Assembly: GCF_018446385.1 (NCBI RefSeq)
Contig: NC_055990.1
Location: 22,625,558-22,689,557, forward strand
DNA from: Zingiber officinale
Lineage: Eukaryota; Streptophyta; Magnoliopsida; Zingiberales; Zingiberaceae
Length of the DNA: 64,000 nucleotides
Direction of reading: 5' to 3'
In this document: positions 13,501 through 26,336 of the stretch, one piece after another
How the letters are laid out: each line of letters begins with the position of its first letter
How positions within the stretch are numbered: position 1 is the first letter of the stretch
Program-made: the position numbers and the translations under genes
The notes under the pieces: generated by a model
Seen by the model: only the letters and a program-made list of their open reading frames with translations
Told to the model about the DNA's origin: nothing
Database searches by the model: none

Positions 13501-15515
13501 TTTAATTATTTTTAATTTTTAAATTTTTTAAATTTTATTTTTTTTTATTTTTAATTTTTTAAATTATTTATTTTTAAAAAATTTTAATTTTTTAAACATT
13601 TTTTTATTTTTTATTACATTTTTTAATATTTTTTACATTTTTTCTCTTTTTTTCATGTTTTTTCTTATCGGGGGTATTTTTGGTAAAAAAAAATCGTTAA
13701 CCCCGGAATCAAGAAAAACCTTAGTTTTCTGAGGTTTTCCGATTCCGGGTTGTATAACCCTTTTGCTGATGTGTCAGGCATGAGACATTACTCTGGAATC
13801 ATCGAATACCTAAACCAAACAAGGGTTTTGTTGATAACCTTGGATGGATAACTAAGGTTATCAAGAATAACCCTGAACCAAACGCACCCTTAGAGTCAAT
13901 TCCGAGCGGATGCAAAATGCCTTGTTGGGTGTCTAACCTCCCTCATACAAAGAGCCGCTACGCTAGGGCAAAATGCCCTTGTGTTGTATTTTGCTGTGAG
14001 GCCGGTGATATTGGCCGCTTGGGGTTAGCAATATCACCTTTTGCTCCAATATGCAACACTAATTAGAACAGGAAATAATGGCTGTTTTATGTCGGTCTGT
14101 TCTATTTTTTCAATTTGATTTAGGCTAAATTTTATGTGGGCTCGCATTCTACAAAGTTTTTTTTGGTACTAAGATGTCACTGGATATCATTTTTTTTTCA
14201 AGGCTTTAATACAGTTTTATAATCTGCAGATATACGGGTGAAGGAACCATCTTTGGAGTCATTGTGCAGGTACTGCAAAATAAACCAAACTTTGTTCTTT
14301 AACCTGTGCGTGCCTAATGCCATATGTTGTTGAAGAACTTTGAAATGCTTTATGTTATTTTGGCATCAGGATGACTGTTTCAAATTCAAACACACAATTT
14401 ATATTAGTTATTTCCTTACATGTAACTATCTCGTTTTTTCTTTCTTCCTCTTTTCAATGGATAGGAGAAGTTTCTACTAGTTTGTTCTTCGTTCTTGCCC
14501 TCAACCACATTCTTTGTTTTTTCTAGATTTGGTCATAACTTGTTTTACTAATATTTCATGTCCCTTTTGACTCCTGAATTTCCAGAGGAAAGAAGTGTTA
14601 TGAACCACCAAGATATATGCAAATCCACACTGCTATTAATCAATTATTGGAGATTGAAGAATCAAATGGAAAATCTGGTACATATCTGTCTGCAGTATGT
14701 CCTTTCTTCATTTCGGCAATTATTCACACTTCATTCCAGAAATGAAAGATCCAAGTATGGACGCCACTGCAAGATATTTGGGTGTTCAATGTCAATGTGT
14801 TCCATTAATATGCCTTTTCATGTGAAACCAGGAATTAAATGCATATTCATGCTTGCCATCTGACAAAATTATGGTGTATTTGTTCTTATATTCTCATGAT
14901 TGTTGATATCTTCAAGCATGATATTCAGTTTCTTTCCTCAACCAGGTCTTATGGGCCAAGCTCTCCCTCCTTTTACTGGCATATTTAATGTCAAGTCCTT
15001 TATCTTAAGAGTACCAATCACTTTATGCATCTATAATAATCAACACATGAGAGAAATCTCCTGTCACCACCTATTGTTTCCTTTATTTATCCTTCAATAC
15101 AATCTTAACTTTGCATGCCAATCTGCATGAGGATATCTTCTAGCAAAGAATAGTATGCGTATAACCTGTAAATATGTACAGTTTATGGCTATTTTCTGAT
15201 GGCGTTTCAAACTTTTTTGTTCTAATTTGTTTTTAGTCCTTCATTGCCTAATTCTTCATCTCTGTGGGATAAAGGTCATTTATTTTGATCAGATGGTAAC
15301 CATTTAACTGCCTTCCAGCTTATGATGCAGAAACAAAGTGTGTAGGAATTGCTCGCCTCGGCTATGAGGATCAGAAGATAGTTGCTGGATCAATGAAAGA
15401 TTTACTTGATGTAGATTTTGGTCTGCCTCTTCATTGCCTTGTAATAGTAGGCGAGACACACCCTGTGGAAGAGGAGATGTTAGACTTTTATTCAATCAAG
15501 TCAATAAATGGATAA
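10585..15515 (+). CDS. DPH5: Diphthine methyl ester synthase (DPH5)
   Basis: Six coding exons (10585-10734, 10814-10938, 11867-12096, 14230-14269, 14586-14677, 15319-15515) give 277 residues with all splice phases matching. The product is the S-adenosylmethionine-dependent methyltransferase that builds the diphthamide precursor on eEF2, in the cytosol. Recognisable blocks are [19 protein letters not shown] at the N-terminus, VGDPFGATTHTDL near residue 83 (cofactor site of the tetrapyrrole-methylase fold), [27 protein letters not shown], and the C-terminal [20 protein letters not shown]. The length is close to the usual 280-290. Intron 3 is 2.1 kb and carries a SINE with a MITE in it. The gene looks intact. 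Confidence 0.94.
13043..13889. mobile_element. PIF/Harbinger-type MITE nested in the SINE
   Basis: Perfect 16-bp terminal inverted repeats (gggtgcgtttggttca and its complement) lie at 13043-13058 and 13874-13889, flanked by TTA target duplications at 13040-13042 and 13890-13892. The 847-bp element has further subterminal palindromes built on aaccttggttatgtgatta. Its middle is low-complexity AT sequence. No transposase frame is present. Confidence 0.85.
13250..13665. repeat. Low-complexity T/A-rich tract
   Basis: About 400 bases consist almost entirely of poly-T and poly-A runs with att and ttta motifs, inside the MITE. It probably grew by slippage, and open frames across it are meaningless. 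Confidence 0.85.
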
Positions 15516-18422
15516 AGATCAATTCCTGTATGGTGATACATCTATCTACATGCAGGTGTGCAATAACAACCCATGTTTGCTGAATGCTGTTTTGTTTAGC
15601 ATCTCTACTACATATTACTTCTATTGAATTAGTAATCCTGTCAATTCACAAATGATTATCACACCCTTCTCATATCATTATCATAAAGCATTTGGGCTAG
15701 CACATGTGCAATCAAACATGCTATAACATAGGTATTTATGATAGAAGTTAGGGTTATGTGGTTCGAGATGCTTGCAAAATACACCCTTGGTGAGAAAGGA
15801 TGAGTTCAATGGGGTGTAGCTGTCCTGCTCTCGGTTAAGTTTAGATTGTTCCAACAGTGGTGGATGGTAGTTGTTTAACATGGTGGATACTTTCATAAAT
15901 TTGGTAAGGTGGAACAAACTTTTACACTATCGACATATGTGAAAACTGAAAACTGAGATTTCTGCCTAAACTCAATTAAAGTTTGACTTAAATAGCCAAA
16001 ATAGCTACCTTAGTTAACTTGTTTTACTTGCATGTTCTGTCTTTTTATGGAATATAATTGTTATCTTGTATGCTAATCTTAATCTAGCTAGTGCATTTAC
16101 ATTGCTTAAAATATTCATCATTAGTTGCCTAACCTTGTCTTTTATTATTTTGTGTGCAAAACTAAGATTCTTCTTGCAGAAAAGTAGTAGTACTCAGTGT
16201 CTCATATCTAATAGGTTTCGATTGGCAAAAATTGGACTTATTAAAGCACTTACTGAACAACTATGAATAACAGAAAAATTAGCTCGAAAAACAAAATCAA
16301 TTATTACAGATGAATAAAATCCAATTATCCTTGTTAAAAATGATAATCTAACTCCCCTGCCTCTCATAAGTAGAAGTCCAGTGACTCTTTCAACATCCAA
16401 AGATATCCAAACATCTGAGAGAAAGAAATCCACAAAAACATGTATGACGTAATAAAATTGCAGATTCCTCAGTGGACTCTTGAACTTGGAGACCTGCGAG
16501 TCATTAGTGACAGGAGGATCTCTATAGATACATGGAGATTATGTCGTGCTAGTGTTCAGCATATAGTAGTTATTGCATCAACAACTAACTAGATTTTGTC
16601 AACATGGATTTACCATTTAACAATCCATTACGGCGCGACAAGTCAAATGGTTTGCGGACCAACTTTTAAGTCATTTAGCTAATGAAACAGGTCATGTAGA
16701 AATAGGCCTATGTGCTTCCTGTCTATTCTCTGTTTTTTTTTAATTGCCTTCTTATTCTAAGCCCTGGAATACATTGTCGCGCTAATAGATTACATACTGC
16801 TGTTGCTTTAGTTGAGCTACTAACAAGTGGATTAGAATGTCATTAGTGGCAATAAATATCTTTGGTGCTATTGCTAATACCTGTTTTTTTTCTTCTTTAA
16901 TTGATTTTTTTTTCTTCCCATTAGTAATGCTCTTGTTGTTGTACCGCACCTTAATACTAGGACCCAAAAACAATCAAATAGTTTCACACACTCCCATGGA
17001 TAACTGGCTAGCTCATAAACACCATTCATCCATTTTTCATGCCTCAAATGACAATCCAACATATTTCTTAAGATGTTTATGGACAAAGATGCCAGAAGTG
17101 ATGCTTAGGAAAGGCCACCCTCCATTGTCTCACTCTTTGTTGTTTCCAAACTTGCAGGACAGAGAGCATGGTGATGGAGCGATGCTTAGTTTTCATGCTT
17201 GGCGATTGGGGAAAACATAAATTTTATAAACATCTGCTCCACTGTTCCAACTGTTTTCTTAACGTCATCTGGAATTTATATGTCATCTAATTGAGCATTG
17301 ACATCGAGATGCTGTTTGTTAACTAATTGACATGTTTTCTTTAAAGATGTTTCATTGACATTTTCATGATGCCGGCAACATGAAAATCATATGATTTTTT
17401 TTCTTCTTTTTCAACAAATATATTAGATGAATTTGACAAAAAATATATATGCTTGCATAGTTTGATTGAATTGTGAATACTATTTGATGTTACATAAATC
17501 CTCACCCAGACATTTTAATTCAAAATAATATATAAACAGAATTATATTTTTTATTCATCAAATGTTTAAAAAGGACTATGCTCTCCAATCTAGTTCAAAA
17601 TCAAATCAACCACATCAGAAAAAAATTAGTTTTTTTTCTATTGACAAATCAAACTGATTGAATTTTGTCATCATAAAATTAATTAACTCGATCTATTGTC
17701 AAATTAATTAAAAAAATTTATCAATTCATTAATGATGTTTTTAATTAATTCGATTAATAGATTGAAATTAGATAGTAAAATAATTTTGATTTATCAGTAA
17801 GTTGCGTTATTGTAAGATTTAGATATATTATTTGATTATGAAATTTAAATTGAACTGAAAAAATTGATTTTTTTTTTTTTTCAATCTTTTGCTACTCCTT
17901 GTGGCAAAAAAGGTGAATACGCTCGTCCCAACACCCCCGTCAATCCGTCCCAAGGTCAACACGGAGGAGGTAAATCATGGACGACTACTAGTCTTTGGAA
18001 TAGTAACTAACACATAAGGGAGATATTTACTTCAATTTTACTGAGATTCAAACCCTAAATCTCATTATGACAACGATCTTTCCTACTCCTATAATATGTT
18101 AACTTGGCTATGTTAATTTAATCGATAGACTTCACTACTAATTACAAAGTAATATATAATAATCAATTTTGATTATAAAACTATATAATAAATATCATTT
18201 TAGATAAAAAAAAATACAAACTTTACTTTTTAATTTTAAGTAAATTTATTCCATAATAATAGTAAGTCAAAATAAATTGGTTGGACGAAACAGAATCAAA
18301 CTTCACTGTGCCTTTTGCTTCCTTGGGGGTTTTGGACGAAACAAGCAAACTTAGCTCGTCTATCTGAACCATAAGGATCATTGGTTGAGTGGTGGATTTG
18401 ATTCTGTTTCCTTTGCTGCATT
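15516..18422. other. Spacer between DPH5 and the PURK relic
   Basis: This region holds the DPH5 3' untranslated region and then AT-rich DNA with no supported gene. The part from about 16917 on is duplicated beyond the PURK relic (next entry). Short open frames near 16066 and 16837 have no family resemblance. Confidence 0.5.
16917..17880 (+). repeat. Left copy of a flanking direct duplication
   Basis: Starting at cccattagtaatgctcttgt, this sequence shares phrase after phrase with 35361-35905: 'ctaggaccc.aaaacaatcaaatagtt', 'tcataaacaccattcatcc', 'gacaatccaacatat' and 'gacaaatcaaactgattgaa' occur in the same order and orientation in both, with indels between. No terminal repeats or coding signal were seen. 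Confidence 0.75.
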
Positions 18423-19424
18423 GTGATTCTTCATCTTGTGCCTACAGTCGCCCGTCCATTCTGCAACACATTCCCCTTTCCTTCCAGTGCTGGGAGGAAA
18501 ACAACCTTACAGTTCTCTTTCCAATCCGGATGGAAAGAATCTTCTTTACGGTATCCATCAATTCAATCGACTCCTGATCACATATATGAATCTTCTTTGG
18601 ATAAGTAAGTACAAAATTTCTATTCTTTAGTTTATTTCAATTGATCAGTAAACGTAGATAAATTATCTTGCTTGCTAATGTTCTCCCTGTTTCATTATCT
18701 CTGATTTAGTGTTTGATAAAGCATTGCTTGTTTTTTTTTTTTGGTTTTTGCAGGCATGATGAGATCACCATCCATGGGGTATCAGATACAATTGTTGGTG
18801 TCTTGGGTGGTGGCCAGCTAGGTAGAATGCTATGCCAAGCAGCAAGCCAAATGGCAGTTAAAGTTGTGATTTTGGATCCTCTTGAATCCTGTCCTGCGAG
18901 TAGCATAGCTTATGAACACATAGTGGGCAAATTTTGATGATGGTGAGACTGTTTGTGAATTTGCAAAAAGGTCGGTTGCTATTATTTTTCCTATTTGAGG
19001 TTTTGTGTCTAATAAAATATTTATTTCTTAATTGAGTGATATCATTTTAATGTTTTTGGTTGGAAATTAGGTGTGGGGTGTTGACGGTTGAGATTGAACA
19101 TGTTGATGCTGTTACTCTTGAGAAACTTGAATTGCAAGGAATAGACTGCCAACCTAAAGCCTCTACAATAAGGATTATACAAGTAAGTCCTAAAAATTCT
19201 TTGTTGCCATATTTCCAAAGGTCTTACAATTTTCATAAAATGAAAGAATTGAGGTTCATTTAAATGTTTTTTTGCCTGGTCTTCTTTCCTGAAAGTATTT
19301 TAAGCATATGTTAGAACCAGCTCTTCCTACTTTTCGAACATCCTACCCATCTAATTACATCTGGTGTTTACGAAAAGATTAGAGTAGTTTTGATTGGGTC
19401 AGGCTTCATATATTGGAGCTCCAT

Positions 19425-20103
19425 TGTGAATGACACTTTAGTCCCACATTGGGAGCTTCAAGACATGTTGGTTAGTTTATATTGATTCACATACATTGAG
19501 GATGTGAACAAATGCATGGGGAGAGACTCTCTCTCACGCGTGGGTGCACAGGGGGTGCAAATCCAAGGCTCGGATTGCACTGAACCATGTCAACTCGTGT
19601 GCGGGCATGACCTGTGCGCACCGAATGTCGGACCGATCGGGGCAAAATTTGCTCAAGCGGAACAACCAACCTTTTTGTTACTTGTGTAACGGATGCATTA
19701 AATAAAGATTAATGCAGCCGAGTGAAACGTTGGTGTTTCGCAGCTGGCGAATAATGATATTTAAATGATCATTATCATTGCCCGTTTCACAGCTCACAAA
19801 TTATGATCTTTAAACGATCATTAGCATTGCCTTTTGGTCTTTGGCTCTTATATAAGGAGGCTATGACCACAGGCAAAAGGTTACACACATGAAAGGCTGA
19901 ATCTCCACCTACGTTCCCCATCTCTTCTATCATGCATATCTTGCTCGGTGGAGTGCCCATGATAGCAGTCGGGTATCTCTCAGTTCGCCATGACCATCAG
20001 TGCTTGATGGGAATCACTGTTCACCGTTGTATCCTAGGCCACTGTGAAGCTTGCGTTAAGCACTTGCTGACATCTTGAGATTATCAGCTCAGATCATTTC
20101 ACA
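19425..20103. mobile_element. Possible solo LTR in PURK intron 3
   Basis: The block starts tgtgaatga and ends tcatttcaca, matching inverted ends as LTRs have, and contains a TATA-like tatataagg near 19849. Its base composition differs from the intron around it. I found no clear 5-bp target duplication, so the limits and the identity are tentative. Confidence 0.4.
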
Positions 20104-22795
20104 GTCTACGTTGATCATGTTTTATTATGGTCTTTTATTCAAATGATTCTTTTGCCTCAAGAAGTATCAAAACTCAAATGAGTATAATCTTGTTTAAATC
20201 AGATTTAAGATGTGATGTTTTCATTTACGGCAATGGTCAAAAGGAGAAAGTTTTAGAAACTTTTTAATTACTAAACTTTCCATAGTATTGATCTTAATTA
20301 ATTCGTATAATTTTCCAAAAGTGGGTTTTGAGATTTTCATATACTAAACCCAAGTATTGTGGTTTTTTTGTAGTTTAGCAGTTTGTGATTCAGCTGTAGA
20401 GTACTTTTCTAGTAGGTGAAATTATATAATCAAAGTGCTGACCCTGTTAATATCTGGAAGTAACATGGATTTTAGGGATATAATGCTCTTTAGGAGACAT
20501 CGTACCAAGATGTGCAATTTTTTTTCTTTCGGGTGACAGGCACTATTTGCAAGTTCTTCTATTGCTGTTTAATTTGATATTTTGATTTATTTTATCTGGT
20601 TAGTTTCCCATATCATCTCAATTATTTTGGTCAATCTTCCATGTGCTAAACTTCCAATCTGTTGAATCTACTCTTCTTAGTCTAAGTCTTTGCTAGAATC
20701 TTAATGCAGCTGTAGGAAACTTTGCTGCTTTCTGGTCATTCAGCATTCTCAACAACATTGATTTGCTATTAAGATATTTCATCTGTTAACTTCTTTGTTA
20801 CATTATCTCAGGACAAATATCTTCAGAAGGTTCATTTTTCTCAGTATGGGATCCCACTACCTGATTTTTTGGAGGTTGATTTACTCTTCTGCTGATTTTC
20901 TGGATAAATTTGAAGCTGAATGTTTTAATCAATAAATTATTCTATGCAGATACATAACCTTGTTGACATCGAGAAAGCTGGAGAGTTATTTGGTTATCCT
21001 TTAATGATTAAGAGCAAGAGGTTGGCCTATGATGGGCGTGGAAATGCTGTTGCTTACAGCAAAGAGGAAGTTCCTTCCCTTGTGACTGGCAAGACAGATT
21101 TCTGAATTCTATGCAACTATTTGATGATTGAATTATTCTTAAATCTTAATGCCTAACAATTAATTCATGCTTTCTCACAGCATTGGGAGGATTTGAGCAT
21201 GACTTATATGTTGAAAGATGGACCCCATTTGTGAAGGTTAAACTCTACCATTTTGAAGTTATTTATCATTATTTAATTAAGTGTGTCTTCTGTTTTTATA
21301 TTGAATTGCTTTACTTTGTATGTTTCTATTCTCTTCTTTTGTTAAAGATTTATTAGGAAACTACGGACTGCTTCTCCATAATCTTAAGCTGGTAGGAAAG
21401 AATCTTTTCTATACTTGTATTTTAGCTAAAACATTTATTTGAGTAAACTACTAACCACTTTTCCATAATCTTAAACTATTTGGAAAGTACCCTTTTAATA
21501 CTCTTTTGCCTGGTTAAAGATTTGTTGGATAACTATGAAGTAGGAACCACTTATCCTTAAGTTGGACTGATTTTGAACTGATTGACCAATAGCACAAAGT
21601 ACAAGACAGACACATAAGAGTTTGTACAAACTGGTGCAAGACGGATGATGAGAAAACATAATAAAGAAAAATGATAATAGGGGAAGCTATGATTTGGACT
21701 CATGACTATGCTTTGATTATGCATCACAATTTGATTGCAACTACTTATCCAAATGCTTAAGACGGTAGGGACTTAGGGGCCACCTTTCCGACTTATATTT
21801 AGCATCTTTGGATTTTCTTCTATCATTTGTTTCTAGAGAAAATCAGCATATTTTGATGCCTCTTGTGGTTGTTCATGCCTTTGCAGATGGTTGTCTGACA
21901 TTTGTGATCTTATCTTACATTGTAACCTATTTTCCTTTTAAATTTTTGCCACTATTTCTTTATTCAGGAGTTTTGAGTTAGTAAATTTCTGTTAGGTTAA
22001 AATTAGTTGTTGTTATTAGCTTGATTTGTAACTATGTCTGAATACTTTATTTGATCCAGGAACTTTCTGTCATTGTAGCCCGGACTAGAGACCACTCAAT
22101 CCGATGTTTTCCTGTGGTTCAGACTATTCACAGGTAAGAATAAGGAATTACAGTTCTTATTTACTTCAGCTGCATGGAGGATCTTAGCCTTTAAGGCTAG
22201 AACTTTCTTCTGCTCTTAAGATCTACTCTATCTTTACTATTTGAAGGGACAACATCTGTCACATTGTTGAAGCTCCTGCTGATGTGCCTGACCAGATAAA
22301 GAAACTTGCAGTTGAAATTGCTCAAAAAGCTATTGGATCGCTAGATGGGGCAGGTGTATTTGCGGTAGAACTATTTTTGACAAAAGACAAACAGGTTAAG
22401 TTTGCCAATAGCTTTTTTGCTTAGATAACAGTTTGGATGCTTTTACATCATGATCTAGTGTTAAATAAAATTTGTCCATCTGAATATTGGATTATAATTC
22501 TAGTTAACTAGTCATTATGCATCATTTGGTTGATTTCTAGTCGTATTATTCAAGTTTTTTTTTTCTTTGAATAGGTTTTACTGAATGAAGTAGCTCCTAG
22601 ACCCCATAATAGTGGACATCACACAATTGAGTCATGCTATACTTCACAGCATGAACAGCATCTACGGGCTATTCTTAGTCTTCCTCTAGGTGATCCATCA
22701 ATGAAAACCCCAGTGGCAATAATGTACAACATTCTAGGTGAAGATGAGGTAAGTCTCTTGGAGAAATGTTTGTTTGTGATTGTATTTACTCTTTC

Positions 22796-23125
22796 AACAA
22801 CAATAATAACAATCAAACCTTTTTCTACTAGGTGGGGTCGGTTGTATGAATCCTTTTACGCCATTGAGTCCTATCTCCTATTATATCATCATCTATATTT
22901 AAATAAAGTTTATCTTGTTTTATTGTTGCTAATCAAATTTTTTTTGGTCTTCCTCGTTTGATATGCATGTTTATCATAGTTTCACATCGCCTAACGAGAG
23001 TATTTATTGGTCGTCTAAATACATATCCGTACCATCTTAAACGTGTATTATGTTTACTCTTTCTGACCAATTTATGATTGGCATTAATTAACTCCTTCCT
23101 CACACTTGTTTCAATTCCTTTTAGC
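22796..23125 (+). mobile_element. RTE-type LINE 3'-end fragment in PURK intron 9
   Basis: The phrase caacaataataacaat followed by ctactaggtggggtcggttg resembles the 3' region I associate with plant RTE non-LTR elements. No reverse-transcriptase sequence is attached, so this would be a 5'-truncated copy or a SINE borrowing the tail. The assignment rests on remembered sequence patterns only. Confidence 0.4.
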
Positions 23126-23402
23126 TAGATTTTTTTAAAAAAAAATAAAAAACTGCTGGAAACTATATATCTCTAGGGAAATTCAGGGTTTTACTTAGCT
23201 CACCAGCTGATTGCAAAGGCACTAAACTTACCTGGCGTCAGTGTCCACTGGTACGACAAACCAGGTATGTTTTTCTTGTGTCGAGTTCAACCTTGTATTT
23301 CTAGTCACTGTTTCATGTATAAATTGTATACATTCTACTGTCAGAAATCCGAAAGCAACTAAAGATGGGTCATATCACAATCGTGGGCCCATCCAAGAGT
23401 AG

Positions 23403-23713
23403 TGTAACGCCCCAGTCCGGGCAGACCCCACCCGGATCGAACCGAGAACGTCACTAGAATTGTCCATCGAGTTGACGATTATCTCCACAGATCACCGGAG
23501 GTCTTTTCAGCGTGCTTTGTCTTCACTCGTACGCACCCTGGAAAACTTCCCAGGAGGTCATCTATCCTCAGATTTCTCCAAGCCAAGCACGCTTAACTTT
23601 GGAGTTCTTTAAGTTTGGGCTTCCAAAAAGGAAGGTGGACCTTGATGATATGGATAGTACTATCTAACCTTTTAAGTCATACTTAATCAGAATCTCAAAA
23701 CTGGGGTATTACA
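23403..23713 (-). mobile_element. Cassandra-like LTR carrying 5S rRNA sequence
   Basis: This 311-bp unit has ends tgtaacgccccagt and actggggtattaca, imperfect inverted repeats beginning TG and ending CA. At 23545-23608 the complement of plant 5S rRNA is recognisable (cttcccaggaggtca, then ccaagcacgcttaact and ggagttct). LTRs with an embedded 5S promoter are the hallmark of Cassandra TRIM elements. Just outside, at about 23714-23730, the minus strand reads as a purine-rich tract, as before a 3' LTR. Confidence 0.65.
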
Positions 23714-23927
23714 ATCACTCCCACTTAAAGACACAGTGTCCTCGTTGTGTAACCACGAATCACACCACATACAAATCCCAAAATCTCCCTCGCTAGGTGG
23801 TGCTCTGGGTGCTTCTGCCACATGCACTCACTTGGTTACCAGGATTCATAAACTCTAGTATTTAGTCTGAAGGTCTAGAGTTCGAATCCTAGAGAAGGCA
23901 AAAAAATCCACTGACCAGGAGTGGGAA

Positions 23928-26336
23928 TGTTGGTTGCTACTCGGAAAACCTATAGGTTCCACTGTACAAAAATTTTGTACAAAGGTCTGAACCTTTTCCT
24001 AGCTACCATGTGTTCTTTTAAATTAAATTTTGGATCGCCTGCGGAACTTAACACGTTTGATCCAAAACTTAATCTATTTGTTCTTTTAGATTTTGACTTG
24101 GATCTCCTGCGGAACTTTACACGTTCGACCCAAGTCTCCTTAAGTTATTAATTCCATTAAATATTAATTTCCATAATTGGTTCCCAGTACTGACGTGGCA
24201 AGGCACATGGCCTTCTTGGATATGGGAGCAACCACCACCGACTAGACAAAACCTTTTATAGAAAGCTAATATTTAATTTCCTAAAATAACTTTAGGTTAA
24301 CCAAAGAGAACAATCAAATCACAAGGAAAAGAAAAAACAAAAGAACACAGCATCGAAAAAACATATTCGAAATTCTAGAACGTAAGCCTCTTGTATTTGA
24401 TATTATTTCCATAAATAACTAGCATGATGCGGAAATAAAAATTACTAGTTATACCTTGTAGAAAAACCTCTTGATCTTCTACCGTATTCCTCTTCTAACC
24501 TCGGACGTTGTGTGGGCAACGATCTACCAAGATGAGAAACCACCAACCACCTTCTTCTCCTCCAAGCAAGGTTCGGCCACAAAGGAAAAACTTCACCAAG
24601 GAGAAAAACCAAAATACTAACCAAGCTCCAAGAGATGCTAGCTTTCTCTCCTTCTTCTTCTTCTTCTCCAAGTAGTATCCGGCCACCACAAGAGCTCCAA
24701 GGGGGAGAGAGAGGTTCGGCCACCACAAGAGGAAGAGAGGGAGAGGATGGCCGGCCACACCAAGGAACAAAAGAGGGAGAGAAATAATAGATGTTGTGTC
24801 TCATGAAGGCACCCTCACCCCTTCTTTTATATTCCTTGGCCTAGGCAAATTAGGAAATTTAATTGCAATAAAATTTCCTCAATTTCCTTGACATGATTTA
24901 ATTGAGAAAAATAAAATAAAATTTCCCAATTAAATCTACATTGGCCGGCCACATCATTGGAGAACAAATTGGACAAGTTTCAATCAACAATTAAAACTTC
25001 CTAATTTGTTTCCGGAAATTTTAAAATAAAATTTCTCTTTAAAAATCTCTACATGGTTAATAAAAGAAAATTTCTATAATTTTAATTTTACAACATGTGA
25101 ATAATTTTTAAAGAGAAAATAAAATATCTCACCAATCTACAAATAAGGAAAGAGATCTAATCTCTTTCTTTAATCTTTTGTAGATCTTTTACAAGAGAGA
25201 TATTTTAATTTTAATTCTCTTTAATAAATTATATCTTCCACATAATAAAAATTAAAATTAATTTTTTTTTTTAATTCAATTTGGTCGGCCCCCACTAGCT
25301 TGGGTTCAAGCTAGGGCCGGCCACCCAATCTTATACCTAGGTCGACCCTAGCTTGTTCCCAAGCTAGCTTGGCCGGCCCCTATTGGGTGGGTATAGAAGG
25401 TGGGTATAGGTGGGTATAGAACTCTATAAATAAGAGGCTACGATAGGGACCGAGAGGAGGAATTGGTTTTGGTCTCCCGATAAAATTAATCATCCCATGT
25501 TCGCCCCGAACACACAACTTAATTTTATCAATAATAATTCATTCCACTAGAGAACTATTATTGAACTACCGCACCAATCCCAAATTACATTTTTGGGCTC
25601 CTTCTTATTATGAGTGTGTTAGTCTCCCTGTGTTTAAGATATCGAATGTCCACTAATTAAGTGAGTTACTGACAACTCATTTAATTAATATCTTAGTCCA
25701 AGAGTAGTACCACTCAACCTTATCGTCATGTCGGACTAAGTCCACCTGCAGGGTTTAACATGACAATCCTTATGAGCTCCTCTTGGGGACATTATCAACC
25801 TAGTATCTCTAGGACACAGTTTCCTTCTATAATCAACAACACACACTATAAGTGATACCATTTCCCAACTTATCGGGCTTATTGATTCATCGAACTAAAT
25901 CTCACCCATTGATAAATTAAAGAAATAAATATCAAATATATGTGCTTGTTATTATATTAGGATTAAGAGCACACACTTCCATAATAACCGAGGTCTTTGT
26001 TTCTTTATAAAATCAGTATAAAAGAAACAACCTCAAATGGTCCTACTCAATACACTCTAAGTGTACTAGTGTAATTATACAGTCAAGATAAACTGATACC
26101 TAATTACACTACGACCTTCTAATGGTTTGTTCCTTTCCATTTTGGTCGTGAGCTACTATTTATAATTTATAAGGTACTGATAACATTATCTTCTGCATAT
26201 GACACCACATGCTATGTTATCTACAATATAAATTAATTGAACAACTACAAACAAATGTAAATAATTTGACCAAATGTGATTCTTTATTCAAGACAAATGT
26301 TTACAAAAGCTTAGGCTTTCAGTATACACTCCAACA
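23928..26336 (-). repeat. Copia 3' LTR (left)
   Basis: This is the 2409-bp left LTR, which is the 3' LTR because the element is on the minus strand. Next to it at 26337-26350 the minus strand reads ataagtgggagat, a polypurine tract. Confidence 0.95.

Larger units (their letters stand above)
12987..14048 (+). mobile_element. tRNA-derived SINE split by a MITE, in DPH5 intron 3
   Basis: A perfect 18-bp direct repeat (atatgcaacactaattag) at 12969-12986 and 14049-14066 brackets this block and is a typical SINE target duplication. Without the MITE at 13043-13889 the unit is about 212 bp. It begins with ggttggcgtagttgg (a tRNA-like A box) and has gagtcaattcc (B-box-like) about 35 bases later, separated now by the MITE. 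The tail is cttttgctcca rather than poly-A. Confidence 0.75.

Noticed and set aside
16837-17220. 127-residue + strand frame near the DPH5 3' flank
   Set aside because: It has no family resemblance, and the duplicated copy at 35361-35905 does not keep the frame.
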